Source of the DNA: an uncultured beta proteobacterium
GTDB lineage: Bacteria > Pseudomonadota > Gammaproteobacteria > Burkholderiales > Burkholderiaceae
NCBI GenBank assembly: GCA_903826775.1
Contig: CAIKFU010000097.1
Span: 25,207-89,206 of the forward strand
Direction of reading: 5' to 3'
Length of the DNA: 64,000 nt
Under the pieces are notes generated by a model. It did not search any database. It was given only the letters and a program-made list of their open reading frames with translations, and had not been told where the DNA came from. Shown here in pieces: positions 27,273 through 36,390 of the stretch; position 1 is the stretch's first letter, and each line of letters begins with the position of its first letter. The position numbers and the translations under genes are program-made.

Positions 27273-28712
27273 ATGGGAATTGCCGTGGGGGGTAACCAAG
27301 ATACCTTCAATTACAAGGTTGTTCGCCAGTTTGCGCTGGTGACAGTTCTTTGGGGCATTGTCGGTATGCTTGTCGGGGTAATTCTGGCGGCGCAGTTGAT
27401 TTGGCCAGAAATTACGTTCAATATTCCGTGGTTAAGCTATGGTCGTTTGCGCCCATTGCATACCAATGCAGTGATCTTTGCGTTCGGGGGCTGTGCTCTA
27501 TTTGCAACCTCGTACTACATTGTTCAACGCACCTGTCAGGTCCGCTTGTTTTGCGATAAGTTGGCCGCGTTTACCTTTTGGGGTTGGCAAGCCGTCATCG
27601 TTGCCGCAGCGGTCACGCTACCTTTGGGAATTACCACTTCCAAGGAATACGCCGAGTTGGAGTGGCCGATCGATATTTTGATCACAGTGGTTTGGGTTGC
27701 CTACGCAGTGGTGTTCTTTGGAACACTCATTAAGCGCAAAACAAAGCACATTTACGTATCCAATTGGTTTTTTGGCGCATTCATCCTCACGATTGCCATT
27801 TTGCATTTGGTAAATAATGTGGAAATGCCTGCTAGTTTGTGGAAGTCGTATTCCGCTTACGCTGGCACCCAAGATGCGATGATCCAGTGGTGGTATGGCC
27901 ACAATGCGGTTGGATTCTTTTTAACCACCAGCTTTTTGGGCATGATGTACTACTTCATACCCAAACAAGCGGAGCGTCCGATTTATTCATATCGCCTTTC
28001 CATCGTCCACTTTTGGGCATTGAACTTTACGTATATGTGGGCAGGCCCTCACCATTTGCAGCATACGGCATTGCCCGATTGGACCCAGTCTTTGGGAATG
28101 GTGTTTTCCTTGATTTTGTTAGCTCCATCTTGGGGTGGCATGATCAACGGCATCATGACCTTATCAGGCGCATGGCACAAACTGCGTCGTGATCCAATCC
28201 TCAAATTCCTCGTGGTCGCGCTATCGTTCTACGGCATGTCGACGTTCGAAGGTTCCATGATGTCGATCAAAACGGTGAATAGCCTGTCCCATTACACGGA
28301 TTGGACTATTGGTCACGTGCATTCCGGTGCTTTAGGTTGGGTTGCCATGATTTCGATTGGATCTTTGTATTACATGATTCCGCGTTTGGTTGGGCAAAAG
28401 GATATGTACAGCACCAAATTGATTGAGCTGCATTTTTGGATCGCAACAATCGGGGTGGTGGTTTATATTGCCGCCATGTGGATTGCCGGCGTGATGCAAG
28501 GTCTAATGTGGAGGGCATTCGAGGCTGACGGCACCCTTACCTACAGCTTTGTGGAATCGGTAAAGGCAACGTACCCCTTCTATGTAATTCGTTTGTTGGG
28601 CGGTTTATGTTTTCTGAGCGGCATGCTTTTGATGGCTTTTAATGTCTTCAAAACCGTGATTGATAAACCCTTCGTTGACGCTCCGATTCCAGCGTTACCA
28701 GCTGCTCATTAA
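27273..28712 (+). CDS. ccoN: cbb3-type cytochrome c oxidase subunit I
   Basis: Catalytic heme-copper subunit that reduces oxygen with high affinity. 479 residues, about twelve helices. Conserved His sites: [14 protein letters not shown] (low-spin heme), [11 protein letters not shown] and [13 protein letters not shown] (CuB and cross-linked Tyr region), [11 protein letters not shown] (heme ligands). It lacks subunit I features of aa3 oxidases. First gene of the ccoNOQP operon, downstream of an FNR box. Confidence 0.98.
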   Translation: MGIAVGGNQDTFNYKVVRQFALVTVLWGIVGMLVGVILAAQLIWPEITFNIPWLSYGRLRPLHTNAVIFAFGGCALFATSYYIVQRTCQVRLFCDKLAAFTFWGWQAVIVAAAVTLPLGITTSKEYAELEWPIDILITVVWVAYAVVFFGTLIKRKTKHIYVSNWFFGAFILTIAILHLVNNVEMPASLWKSYSAYAGTQDAMIQWWYGHNAVGFFLTTSFLGMMYYFIPKQAERPIYSYRLSIVHFWALNFTYMWAGPHHLQHTALPDWTQSLGMVFSLILLAPSWGGMINGIMTLSGAWHKLRRDPILKFLVVALSFYGMSTFEGSMMSIKTVNSLSHYTDWTIGHVHSGALGWVAMISIGSLYYMIPRLVGQKDMYSTKLIELHFWIATIGVVVYIAAMWIAGVMQGLMWRAFEADGTLTYSFVESVKATYPFYVIRLLGGLCFLSGMLLMAFNVFKTVIDKPFVDAPIPALPAAH

Positions 28713-28722
28713 GGAGGCGAGA

Positions 28723-29385
28723 ATGTCAGAGCAACATCGATTTTTTTCCCACGCAACACTTGAACGGAATGTTGGATGGCTGATTATTGTTACTATTTTG
28801 GCTGTAGCCGTAGCCGGATTAGTGCAGATCGTGCCCTTATTTTTCCAGCATTCTACAACCGAACCAAGTCCGGGCGTGAAGCCGTATTCTGCTCTGCGTC
28901 TAGCGGGTCGGGATATTTTTCAGCGTGAAGGTTGTTTGGGTTGCCATTCCCAGCAAATTCGCACCTTGCGTTCCGAAGTCGAGCGCTACGGTCCTTATTC
29001 CTTGGCTGGAGAGTCGGTATTCGATCACCCATTTTTGTGGGGTAGTAAGCGGACTGGGCCTGACCTAGCGCGAGTAGGCGGTCGCTATTCGGACGATTGG
29101 CATCGCATCCATTTGCGCAATCCTCGTAACGTAGTGCCTGAGTCCAACATGCCTTCCTATCCTTACCTTCAAGGCTCGGCTGCAGCTGCCGATACCATTC
29201 AGTCTCATATGGGAGCATTGCGTCGCTTAGGGGTTCCGTATAGCGACGATGAAATTGCCAATGCCTCAAAAGAACTGGAAGGCAAAACGGAGGAGGATGC
29301 GTTGATTGCGTATTTGCAGGGATTGGGTATCAATCGCCGTTTCAACGTCGTTGAGGCAGTTGTCGTTGAGCAAGTGAGTAAGTAA
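28723..29385 (+). CDS. ccoO: cbb3 oxidase monoheme subunit CcoO
   Basis: Membrane-anchored cytochrome c subunit of 220 residues. An N-terminal helix (about residues 20-40) and one heme site [12 protein letters not shown], with a Met ligand probably in [10 protein letters not shown]. The start at 28723 follows a strong AAGGAGG; the frame is open 63 bases further upstream inside ccoN. Spacing of ten bases from ccoN. Confidence 0.97.
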   Translation: MSEQHRFFSHATLERNVGWLIIVTILAVAVAGLVQIVPLFFQHSTTEPSPGVKPYSALRLAGRDIFQREGCLGCHSQQIRTLRSEVERYGPYSLAGESVFDHPFLWGSKRTGPDLARVGGRYSDDWHRIHLRNPRNVVPESNMPSYPYLQGSAAAADTIQSHMGALRRLGVPYSDDEIANASKELEGKTEEDALIAYLQGLGINRRFNVVEAVVVEQVSK

Positions 29386-29409
29386 TTAATTAGAAACAAC
29401 AGAAATCTT

Positions 29410-29577
29410 ATGGAAAATATAGCGCCATACCTATCTGCCATATCCACAGTGATTGGGCTGGTATTTTTTTTGGGGATTGTTTGGTGGGCGTGGTCTGCGA
29501 AACGGCAGCCTGCCAATCAAGAATCTGCTGAACTTCCGTTCGATCTTCCTGATGAATTTAGCAAGGACAAATCATGA
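29410..29577 (+). CDS. ccoQ: cbb3 oxidase small subunit CcoQ/FixQ
   Basis: Single-helix protein of 55 residues (helix about residues 8-28: LSAISTVIGLVFFLGIVWW) with a polar tail ending FSKDKS. It stabilises the oxidase complex. Its stop overlaps the ccoP start (ATGA). Position between ccoO and ccoP identifies it. Confidence 0.93.
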   Translation: MENIAPYLSAISTVIGLVFFLGIVWWAWSAKRQPANQESAELPFDLPDEFSKDKS

Positions 29578-30497
29578 GTGACTTTCTTAGTTCCGGTTGG
29601 AGCACCTATATCACCCTAGTAACGTTGGTTGGTATTTTCTGGTGTATCTGGCTTTTATTTTCTCAACGCAAAACCAAGGTGATTTTGAATCCCGACGGAT
29701 CGGTTGCCGATACAGGTCATGTATGGGATGGCGATTTGCGGGAATTGAATAATCCGTTGCCCCGTTGGTGGATGTGGATGTTTTTAATATGCTGCATTTT
29801 TTCACTAATTTATTTAGCTTTGTATCCTGGGCTGGGTTCTTATCCAGGAATATTGGGCTATACCACCGATGGCGCGTTAAAAGCGTCTGAAAATCAGGCA
29901 ATTCAAGAATTAAAGCCGGTGTATGCGAAATACATGGGGATGGATATTCAGCAGGTTGCTGCCGATCCAAAAGCGCGTGAAATGGGCCAACGCCTTTTCT
30001 TAAATTCATGCTCACAATGTCATGGTTCCGATGCCGGCGGCGCGAAGGGCTTTCCAAATTTAACGGATGGCGATTGGCTTTATGGTGGCACCCCTGAAAT
30101 TATCAAGACCACCATTACCAATGGTCGAGCAGGCGTAATGCCCCCATTCCCTCAGCTAAATGCAGCACAGATTAGCAATGCAGCCAATTACGTTCGCAGC
30201 CTATCGGGTCTTTCCGCCGATGCCTCGAAAGTGGCTTTGGGTGAAGAGGTGTTTAAGGCAAATTGTGTGGCTTGCCATGGCGTGGATGCAAAAGGCAATA
30301 TCGCTTTGGGGGCGCCCAATTTAACCGATAAGATTTGGTTGTATGGCAGTTCTGAGGATACGATCACCGAGACGGTCACCAAGGGTCGTAATGCGATGAT
30401 GCCGGCTCAAGCAAATATTCTTACGCCTGAGAAAATTCAGTTGTTAACCGCTTATGTTTGGGGTCTTTCAAATAATAAGCAAGAGCAAGCCAAGTAA
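29574..30497 (+). CDS. ccoP: cbb3 oxidase diheme subunit CcoP
   Basis: Diheme cytochrome c of 307 residues. An N-terminal CcoP domain with helices (about residues 8-28 and 60-85), then two cytochrome c domains with CSQCHGSDAGG and CVACHGVDAKG. Distal Met ligands are likely in GVMPPFPQL and AMMPAQ. Passes electrons to CcoO/CcoN. Confidence 0.97.
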   Translation: MSDFLSSGWSTYITLVTLVGIFWCIWLLFSQRKTKVILNPDGSVADTGHVWDGDLRELNNPLPRWWMWMFLICCIFSLIYLALYPGLGSYPGILGYTTDGALKASENQAIQELKPVYAKYMGMDIQQVAADPKAREMGQRLFLNSCSQCHGSDAGGAKGFPNLTDGDWLYGGTPEIIKTTITNGRAGVMPPFPQLNAAQISNAANYVRSLSGLSADASKVALGEEVFKANCVACHGVDAKGNIALGAPNLTDKIWLYGSSEDTITETVTKGRNAMMPAQANILTPEKIQLLTAYVWGLSNNKQEQAK

Positions 30498-30500
30498 TAC

Positions 30501-31958
30501 GTGTCCGAAAAGTCGCCGGCTGGTAAAGCTGTTTCATTTGAAATTATCGAGGAATCGCTTTACGAAATCCGGCGCAAGATTTACCCCCGCTCAGTAAGCG
30601 GGGTGTTTGCTCGATGGCGAGTCATACTGGTTCTGTTTACCCAGTTGTTATTTTATGGTTTGCCATGGCTGAGTTGGAATGGCCGTCAGGCCGTTTTATT
30701 TGACCTGATTCAACGCAAATTTTATATATTTGGCTTGGTACTTTGGCCGCAGGATGTGATTTACCTGACATTGCTGCTGATCCTATCTGCTTTGGCTTTG
30801 TTTTTATTTACTGCGGTGGCCGGTCGATTGTTTTGCGGCTATGCATGCCCCCAAACGGTTTACACCGAGATATTCATGTGGATCGAGCGAAGGGTGGAGG
30901 GAGATCGCTTTGCGCGGATACGGCTTGATGGTGAAGAGTGGCCGTGGAGTGTTCGCAAATGGCGCATCAAGATCACCAAGCATTTTCTTTGGCTTGCCGT
31001 TTCGTTTTGGACGGGGTTTACATTCATTGGGTATTTCACGCCAATTGATACGTTAAGTTCTGCGGTGGCACATTTGGATTTGGGCCCTTGGCAAACTTTT
31101 TGGCTTGGGTTTTATAGTTTTGCAACGTGGGGCAATGCGGGATTCATGCGCGAGCAAGTGTGCAAATACATGTGCCCCTATGCCCGCTTTCAAAGCGTCA
31201 TGGTCGATAAGGACACATTTTTGGTGACGTATGACGGCGTGCGGGGGGAGCCGAAGGGCGCTCGAAGTAAGTCGGTAGATCACATTGCCAAAGGCCTTGG
31301 GGATTGCGTTGATTGCAGTATCTGCATTCAGGTATGCCCTACAGGAATTGATATCCGAGACGGTCTGCAGTACATGTGTATTGGTTGTGGTGCCTGTATC
31401 GATTCTTGTGATGTCGTCATGGATAAGATCGGGTATCCGAGAGGGTTAATCCGTTACACGACTGAAAGGGCAATTCAGGATAAGGAATCCAATCAAAGCG
31501 CCATCAAACATATTCTGCGCCCACGCGTTTTGATTTATACGGCATTCATTAGTCTTTTAACCACCGCATTTATCGTTTCATTGGCAACCAGAAATCCATT
31601 GAGAGTGGATATCATGCGGGATCGGGGCGCGCTGGCCAGGGAAGTGGATGGGGCCAGAATTGAAAATATCTATAGAATTCAGGTAATGAATGCTTCAGAG
31701 AATCCAATGAAAGTTCATGTGAAGGCTACCGGTCTTGACGGCATGAAGATTCTGACTTCTCAGGGTCAAGAATTGGGAGAGATTGCCCTTGATCGGGCAA
31801 GCAACCAATTGCTGCCCATTAAAGTGAGTACCGTTATCGGTCAAAATGAACCGGGGAATTACCCCATTCATTTTGAGGTTGAAGCAAAAGAGTTGACGCA
31901 TTCCGAGGAGATCTTAAGAGTGCGGGATGAAAAATCGACGTATATTATTCCCCGTTAA
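30501..31958 (+). CDS. ccoG: cbb3 oxidase accessory ferredoxin-like protein CcoG (RdxA/FixG)
   Basis: Membrane iron-sulfur protein of 485 residues that reduces copper for oxidase assembly. Five or so helices in the N-terminal half, conserved GYACPQTVYTEIFMWIERR, and two 4Fe-4S sites in DCSICIQVCPTGIDIR and CIGCGACIDSCDVV. A C-terminal Ig-like domain (about residues 370-480) completes it. GTG start three bases after the ccoP stop. Confidence 0.96.
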   Translation: MSEKSPAGKAVSFEIIEESLYEIRRKIYPRSVSGVFARWRVILVLFTQLLFYGLPWLSWNGRQAVLFDLIQRKFYIFGLVLWPQDVIYLTLLLILSALALFLFTAVAGRLFCGYACPQTVYTEIFMWIERRVEGDRFARIRLDGEEWPWSVRKWRIKITKHFLWLAVSFWTGFTFIGYFTPIDTLSSAVAHLDLGPWQTFWLGFYSFATWGNAGFMREQVCKYMCPYARFQSVMVDKDTFLVTYDGVRGEPKGARSKSVDHIAKGLGDCVDCSICIQVCPTGIDIRDGLQYMCIGCGACIDSCDVVMDKIGYPRGLIRYTTERAIQDKESNQSAIKHILRPRVLIYTAFISLLTTAFIVSLATRNPLRVDIMRDRGALAREVDGARIENIYRIQVMNASENPMKVHVKATGLDGMKILTSQGQELGEIALDRASNQLLPIKVSTVIGQNEPGNYPIHFEVEAKELTHSEEILRVRDEKSTYIIPR

Positions 31959-31987
31959 TGACTTTGCTGAAAATAGAGAGGGAGAGC

Positions 31988-32176
31988 ATGACCGAACTTG
32001 TAGAGATGAGGCCCTGGTGGAAGCAGTTGTGGCCTTGGTTGCTTATTAGCGGACCTGCTATTGCTGTGATTGGTTGTGCAATCACGATTTGGCTTGCTGT
32101 CAATTTGTACGCCGACTTGCCGGTTCGCGATGGGGTTGTGGTGAAGGGGTTAAAAGTTGAGCAGGTGGCAAAATGA
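31988..32176 (+). CDS. Short FixH/CcoH-like membrane protein
   Basis: 62-residue protein from the ATG at 31988, chosen because GGAGAG lies just upstream; the frame is open from 31958. N-terminal Trp-rich segment RPWWKQLWPW followed by one helix and NLYADLPVRDGVV. FixH proteins begin this way (PWW.Q.WPW, then a helix and a short VRDDYY-like motif) but are normally about 150 residues, so this is the N-terminal part only. Position after ccoG fits. Its stop overlaps the next start. Likely a minimal form of the assembly protein. Confidence 0.6.
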   Translation: MTELVEMRPWWKQLWPWLLISGPAIAVIGCAITIWLAVNLYADLPVRDGVVVKGLKVEQVAK

Positions 32177-32433
32177 AATATCGGATCTTGATCTGGATTC
32201 TGTGGCCCTCGTTCCTCGTTGCCGCCCTAGCTGAAGGTTTATTTTTCACCATAGTCCAGCCAGAGGAACTGCTTTTTTTTGGGGTCCATCCCAATATTTC
32301 GGATGAGGGGCTTTATACCTTAGGATTTTTTGTGATTTGGTTCTTTTGCGCGCTTTCCAGCGCTTTGACGGCTTACGTTTTACCAGGCATCGAGTCTGGA
32401 GAAGGAAAGCCCATCGATCGCGGCCTGATCTAG
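32173..32433 (+). CDS. Small membrane protein of unknown function in the cco cluster
   Basis: 86 residues with two hydrophobic helices (about 6-28 and 48-70) and a polar tail ending PIDRGLI. I do not recognise the family with certainty; similar short genes occur in cbb3 clusters of Burkholderiales. It overlaps the FixH-like stop by four bases (ATGA) and its stop abuts that of the convergent fnr gene. Confidence 0.6.
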   Translation: MKYRILIWILWPSFLVAALAEGLFFTIVQPEELLFFGVHPNISDEGLYTLGFFVIWFFCALSSALTAYVLPGIESGEGKPIDRGLI

Positions 32434-33189
32434 CTAGCCGGTTTTTTTCAAAGACGGGTTATGGTGCGGATTGGTTTGTCCAGCCAGTTCATACAAGCCG
32501 TCCATATCAATCAATTTAATGTGGCGCTGCTTGATTTGGATTAAACCGGATTCGGCAAACCGGGAAAGCATGCGACTGACCGTTTCGATTTGAATTCCAA
32601 GGTAGCTACCAATTTCTACGCGACTCATGCGCAGATCAAATTCATTGTTGATGTACCCGCGGGCTGCTAGGCGCTGCGACAGGTTCAACAAAAATCCCGC
32701 AAGCCGTTCTTCGGCGCGTAAACTTCCCAACGAAAGCAGGTGCCGTTGGTCCTGAGTCAATTCGCGACTGAGGATGCGATGAAATTGGTGTTGCAGTACG
32801 GGGATTTGTCTAGCCAGATCCTCAAATGCTTCGAAGCGAATGATGCAAACCTCACTCTCTTCGAGGGCAATTGCATCGGATTGGTAATGGCCTTCGCCAA
32901 TCCCATCCAATCCAAGGATTTCGCCAGGGAGGTGAAAGCCTATAATTTGAAGTCTGCCATCGGGAAGCGAGTATTCCGTTTTTAGAGTGCCAAAGCGGAC
33001 GCTGTATACGGAAGTGAGTGGACTGCCATGCCGATAAAGGCTTTCGCCCTTTTGAAGTCGAACCCGTTCCTTTACCAAGGAATCAATTTTAGCTACATCC
33101 TCAGCGGACAATCCAACCGGCAGGCAAAATTGCCCCAATACGCATAATGAGCATTTATTGTTGGATTCGTCTGGGAAGATGTAATTCAT
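32434..33189 (-). CDS. fnr: FNR/ANR-family oxygen-sensing transcriptional regulator
   Basis: Crp/Fnr-family regulator of 251 residues with the four cysteines for an oxygen-labile 4Fe-4S cluster: Cys13, Cys16 and Cys22 in the N terminus, and a central one in EESEVCIIRF. The recognition helix QIETVSRMLSRF has the E..SR pattern that reads TTGAT half-sites. That matches the perfect FNR boxes found upstream of ccoN and nrdJ. Divergent from the TauE/UreH-like gene across 74 bases, convergent with the cco cluster. The gene symbol is generic; anr, btr and fnrL are used for relatives. Confidence 0.92.
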   Translation of the reverse strand: MNYIFPDESNNKCSLCVLGQFCLPVGLSAEDVAKIDSLVKERVRLQKGESLYRHGSPLTSVYSVRFGTLKTEYSLPDGRLQIIGFHLPGEILGLDGIGEGHYQSDAIALEESEVCIIRFEAFEDLARQIPVLQHQFHRILSRELTQDQRHLLSLGSLRAEERLAGFLLNLSQRLAARGYINNEFDLRMSRVEIGSYLGIQIETVSRMLSRFAESGLIQIKQRHIKLIDMDGLYELAGQTNPHHNPSLKKTG

Positions 33190-33263
33190 TTTGGCTTTAA
33201 TTTAGGTGCAAGTTTATTCTATTAGCGTTATGTCCCACAAATTTCTCTATAACCCCTGCCCCG

Positions 33264-33986
33264 ATGCTGACAATTAGCCTGCTTTTAGCCATTTTTTTGG
33301 GTGCTTTGGTCAGTGGTTGGCATTGCGCCTTGATGTGTGGCGGAATCGCAGCCGCAATTGAGCGTCCAATGGTAAAAATGTCGCCGATGGCCAATAAACC
33401 CCGTCTTTTTTACCAGCAACTGGTTATGCATCTGGGTAGATTGACGACTTATGTATTGCTTGGAGCTCTTGCCGCATGGCTTGGTGCAGGGGTTTGGCAG
33501 CAAAATTGGTTACCCATTCAACGCCCGCTCTTTGCACTAACTTCGTGCATTTTGATCGTAATGGGTTATCGATTGCTCCGACAAAGCCCTGCTGTTGGGT
33601 TGGGTCAGGCCGGTTCTTGGTTTGGGAGCCGTTTGGCGGGCTATTGGGCTAAATATTTGGGTGGACTTGCCAGTTCCCCTTCCCGTTGGTTTAGTGGGAT
33701 GCTGTGGGGTTTATTGCCATGTGGGTTGATATACAGCGTACTGCCTTTAGCTTTTTTATCAGGAGACCCTCTATCGGGGGCAGGGATGATGCTGGCATTT
33801 GGTTTGGGAACGCTACCCAATTTATTATTAATTTCCCGGTTTTCAGCATGGCTAACCCAAATTGGACAATACCCCTGGGTTCGGTATTTGGCTGCCGGGC
33901 TAATGTTTTCAGCCGGAATATTTGGCTTGTATCGCGCTTGGGTTTTGCCAGAAGCGCTCTTAAAGGGCGGTTTTTGCTTTACCTAA
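33264..33986 (+). CDS. Sulfite exporter TauE/SafE or UreH-like membrane protein
   Basis: 240-residue membrane protein with about six helices. The N-terminal motif SGWHCALMCGGIAAA has His and Cys residues typical of the UreH-like domain (COG2836), often linked to copper or heavy metal handling next to cbb3 genes. The segment WGLLPCGLIYSVLPLAF repeats the pattern. A role in copper supply is inference from context. Confidence 0.82.
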   Translation: MLTISLLLAIFLGALVSGWHCALMCGGIAAAIERPMVKMSPMANKPRLFYQQLVMHLGRLTTYVLLGALAAWLGAGVWQQNWLPIQRPLFALTSCILIVMGYRLLRQSPAVGLGQAGSWFGSRLAGYWAKYLGGLASSPSRWFSGMLWGLLPCGLIYSVLPLAFLSGDPLSGAGMMLAFGLGTLPNLLLISRFSAWLTQIGQYPWVRYLAAGLMFSAGIFGLYRAWVLPEALLKGGFCFT

Positions 33987-34004
33987 AAAGAGGTGGGAAC
34001 TAAA

Positions 34005-35633
34005 TTACGGCTTTGCCACAGCGTCGATGCCGTGAGCGAGGTCTGGATAAAAGCAGTCGGCAGAAAGAGTATCAAATAAGCCGCTTCGTTGGGTAATGTC
34101 GTGGGGTTGGTGATCCAATCCGCACAGGACCAGTTTTACCCCCTTTTCCTTGCATAGGCGATTGAGTTCAAGAAGGGTATCCATGCCGCTTGAATCGATG
34201 TAGATGATGTTTTTTAGATCGAGAATCAACGTATCGGAAGGTAAATTCTGTTCAATTTCCTCAAGCAGTTTGACCGCTCCAAAGAAAATAGCCCCATAGA
34301 GCCGATAGGCATGAATTTTTCCGTTTTGCCCTTCCAGGGCAGGGTAGGTAATCGTGCTTGCACGTTCACACCGAGACAGGCTCGAGATGCGGTATATGAA
34401 GGTGATGAAGGCGAGAAGGAGGCCAACCTCAACCGCAACCGTGAGGTCAAGGATGACCGTGAGTCCAAACACGCTGAGCATGGTGAGACGGTAGGGGAGC
34501 CGAAATTGCTTGAGGTCAAAGAATTTTTTCCATTCCCCCATGTTCCAGGCCACATATACCAAGATTGCGGCAAGGCTGGCCAAGGGAATGTTTTTAGCCA
34601 GGGGGGCGGCAAAAAGGATGACGATGAGCAAAGTCAGGGCGTGCACTATTCCCGCTATGGGTGTTCTGCCCCCGCTTTGAATGTTGGTAACGGTGCGTGC
34701 GATGGCGCCTGTTGCCGGCATGCCGCCAAAAAATGGCACAACCACGTTGGCAATACCTTGCGCCATGAGTTCCTGATTGGAATTGTGGAGATCGTTAATC
34801 AGTCCATCTGCAACCCGGGCGCAGAGCAGGGATTCGATTGCGCCCAGCAGCGCCAGCGTTAACGCTGGCGAAATCATGAATTGGGCGGTACTCCAACTGA
34901 TGGCCGGGAGTTGAAAATGCGGCAGACCAGAGGGAATGCCGCCAAAACGGGTGCCAATGGTTTCTACCGGAAGGTTGAATACGCTGGTGGCAATCGTGGC
35001 TAGAACCATGGCGACCACGGTGCCTGGTATCAGACCAAGCCATCCCAATCGGGGTTGAAAGGCTCTCCAAAAAATGAGAAGACCTAGACTTCCAAATGAC
35101 AGCACAAGGGCAGTAGGGTTGATCGTATCTAGCGCGAAATAGATGGCTTGAATCACGGCAAAAAAGTGGGAAGGCATTTTTTCAATCGATAGCCCCAGGA
35201 AATCCTTGATCTGCGAAAGACCGATTAAGAACGCAATCCCATTGGTAAAACCAATAATGACCGCAATTGGGATGAAGCGAACCAACGTCCCCAGCTTCAT
35301 GAGGCCCATTGCAAAAAGAAAAACCCCCGACATTGCCGTTGCCAACAGGAGGTTTGCTACACCATAGCGATCAACGATGCCGTAAACGATCACGATGAAT
35401 GCGCCTGCGGGCCCGCCTATTTGTACCTTACTGCCTCCCAATAGGGAAACCAGTCCGCCTGCGATGACCGCGGTAAAAATTCCCGCCTCGGGTTTTAATC
35501 CGCTGGCAATAGCAAAAGCCATCGCTAGCGGCAACGCGACAACTCCAACAGTCAGTCCGGCAAACACGTCTTTTGTAAAAAGTTGGCGGTTGTAGCCCTT
35601 GAATGAGTCTAATAGTTTGGGATGGAAAAACAT
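34005..35633 (-). CDS. SulP-family anion transporter with STAS domain
   Basis: Secondary transporter of 542 residues from the ATG at 35633; the frame is open to 35726 but the conserved N terminus (FKGYNRQLFTKDVFAGLTVG) starts after 35633. About ten to twelve helices, VALPLAMAFAIASGLKPE and GGSKVQIGGPAGAFIVI as in SulP, and a C-terminal STAS domain with LDLKNIIYIDSSGMDTLLEL. Family members carry sulfate, bicarbonate or dicarboxylates; no residue here decides. Convergent with the TauE gene. Confidence 0.9.
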   Translation of the reverse strand: MFFHPKLLDSFKGYNRQLFTKDVFAGLTVGVVALPLAMAFAIASGLKPEAGIFTAVIAGGLVSLLGGSKVQIGGPAGAFIVIVYGIVDRYGVANLLLATAMSGVFLFAMGLMKLGTLVRFIPIAVIIGFTNGIAFLIGLSQIKDFLGLSIEKMPSHFFAVIQAIYFALDTINPTALVLSFGSLGLLIFWRAFQPRLGWLGLIPGTVVAMVLATIATSVFNLPVETIGTRFGGIPSGLPHFQLPAISWSTAQFMISPALTLALLGAIESLLCARVADGLINDLHNSNQELMAQGIANVVVPFFGGMPATGAIARTVTNIQSGGRTPIAGIVHALTLLIVILFAAPLAKNIPLASLAAILVYVAWNMGEWKKFFDLKQFRLPYRLTMLSVFGLTVILDLTVAVEVGLLLAFITFIYRISSLSRCERASTITYPALEGQNGKIHAYRLYGAIFFGAVKLLEEIEQNLPSDTLILDLKNIIYIDSSGMDTLLELNRLCKEKGVKLVLCGLDHQPHDITQRSGLFDTLSADCFYPDLAHGIDAVAKP

Positions 35634-35816
35634 TGCTAGTAGGCGTTTTTGGGAATGGATTCGGAAGATCGAATTTTGAACTGACCAAAGACGGCGGATG
35701 TTGAGGTTGTCGTTAGACCAACCCAAAGTATCGCGATGGAGGATAGGACTGGTAGGAGCTCGAAGTAATTCATAAATGCTTTAGCAATTCAGTTATCCTT
35801 TAACCGTGGATTTGCC

Positions 35817-35854
35817 GATAATGATCATTATATTTGCTGCTAATTAGCATTATC
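35817..35854. promoter_or_regulatory. Fur-like palindromes between the SulP and Usp genes
   Basis: A perfect 14-bp palindrome ATAATGATCATTAT (35818-35831), with GATAATG at 35817-35823 and its complement CATTATC at 35848-35854 bracketing it. The half-sites resemble those of Fur boxes (GATAATGATAATCATTATC). It may control either flanking divergent gene. No consensus promoter was picked out. The intergenic stretch 35634-35897 otherwise shows nothing clear. Confidence 0.4.
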
Positions 35855-35897
35855 ATGGCTGGGAAGCAAAATAGTTCAATTTAAAGGGAGCGGGTAT

Positions 35898-36338
35898 ATG
35901 TTTAAGCATTTGTTGGTGCCAATTGATGGCTCAGAGATTACCAGTAAGGCCTTAAAAAAAGTTGCTGAATACGCCAAGGCGGATGGCGCTATGGTGACCT
36001 TGGTGTATGTTTCGGATCCAATGCCCCCGATGGTGTATTCGGACAGCACAATGGGCTATGGGTTTTCTCAAAAGGAACACAAGAAGGTTTGTGACGAATT
36101 TGCAAAAGGCATTTTTAAGAAAGCCATCGCTCAATTGGGTTCAGGTGTGCAGGTGCAAACGCAGCATATCTCCCATCCCAGTTTGGCTGAGGGCATTCTT
36201 GATGCCGCAAAAAAATCAAAAGCCGACGTCATCGTCATGGCTTCGCATAAACGCACCGGCATTAAGGGCATTTTGCTTGGTAGCGAGAGTCATGAGGTTA
36301 TTGTGCATTCGAAGTTGCCCGTGTTGGTTCTCGGGTAA
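35898..36338 (+). CDS. Universal stress protein (UspA family)
   Basis: 146-residue single Usp domain. Starts MFKHLLVPIDGSE and has the nucleotide-binding loop ASHKRTGIKGILLGSESHEVI ending in PVLVLG, so it belongs to the ATP-binding branch. Cytoplasmic stress protein; partner and signal unknown. Preceded by GGGAG, so its start is firm. Fur-like palindromes lie about 45-80 bases upstream. Confidence 0.92.
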   Translation: MFKHLLVPIDGSEITSKALKKVAEYAKADGAMVTLVYVSDPMPPMVYSDSTMGYGFSQKEHKKVCDEFAKGIFKKAIAQLGSGVQVQTQHISHPSLAEGILDAAKKSKADVIVMASHKRTGIKGILLGSESHEVIVHSKLPVLVLG

Positions 36339-36355
36339 ACACGCTTTACTGCATC

Positions 36356-36380
36356 AGGCCCGTCTTGTACGGGTCTTATT
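36356..36380 (+). terminator. Hairpin after the Usp gene
   Basis: AGGCCCGT / ACGGGTCT stem of eight pairs (one G-U) with a five-base loop, followed by TATT. Placed between convergent genes. Confidence 0.5.
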
Positions 36381-36390
36381 CAGATGCCGA

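Noticed and set aside
34311..34862. 183-codon plus-strand frame in the SulP gene
   Set aside because: Highly charged, low-complexity product opposite a clear SulP/STAS protein; a shadow.
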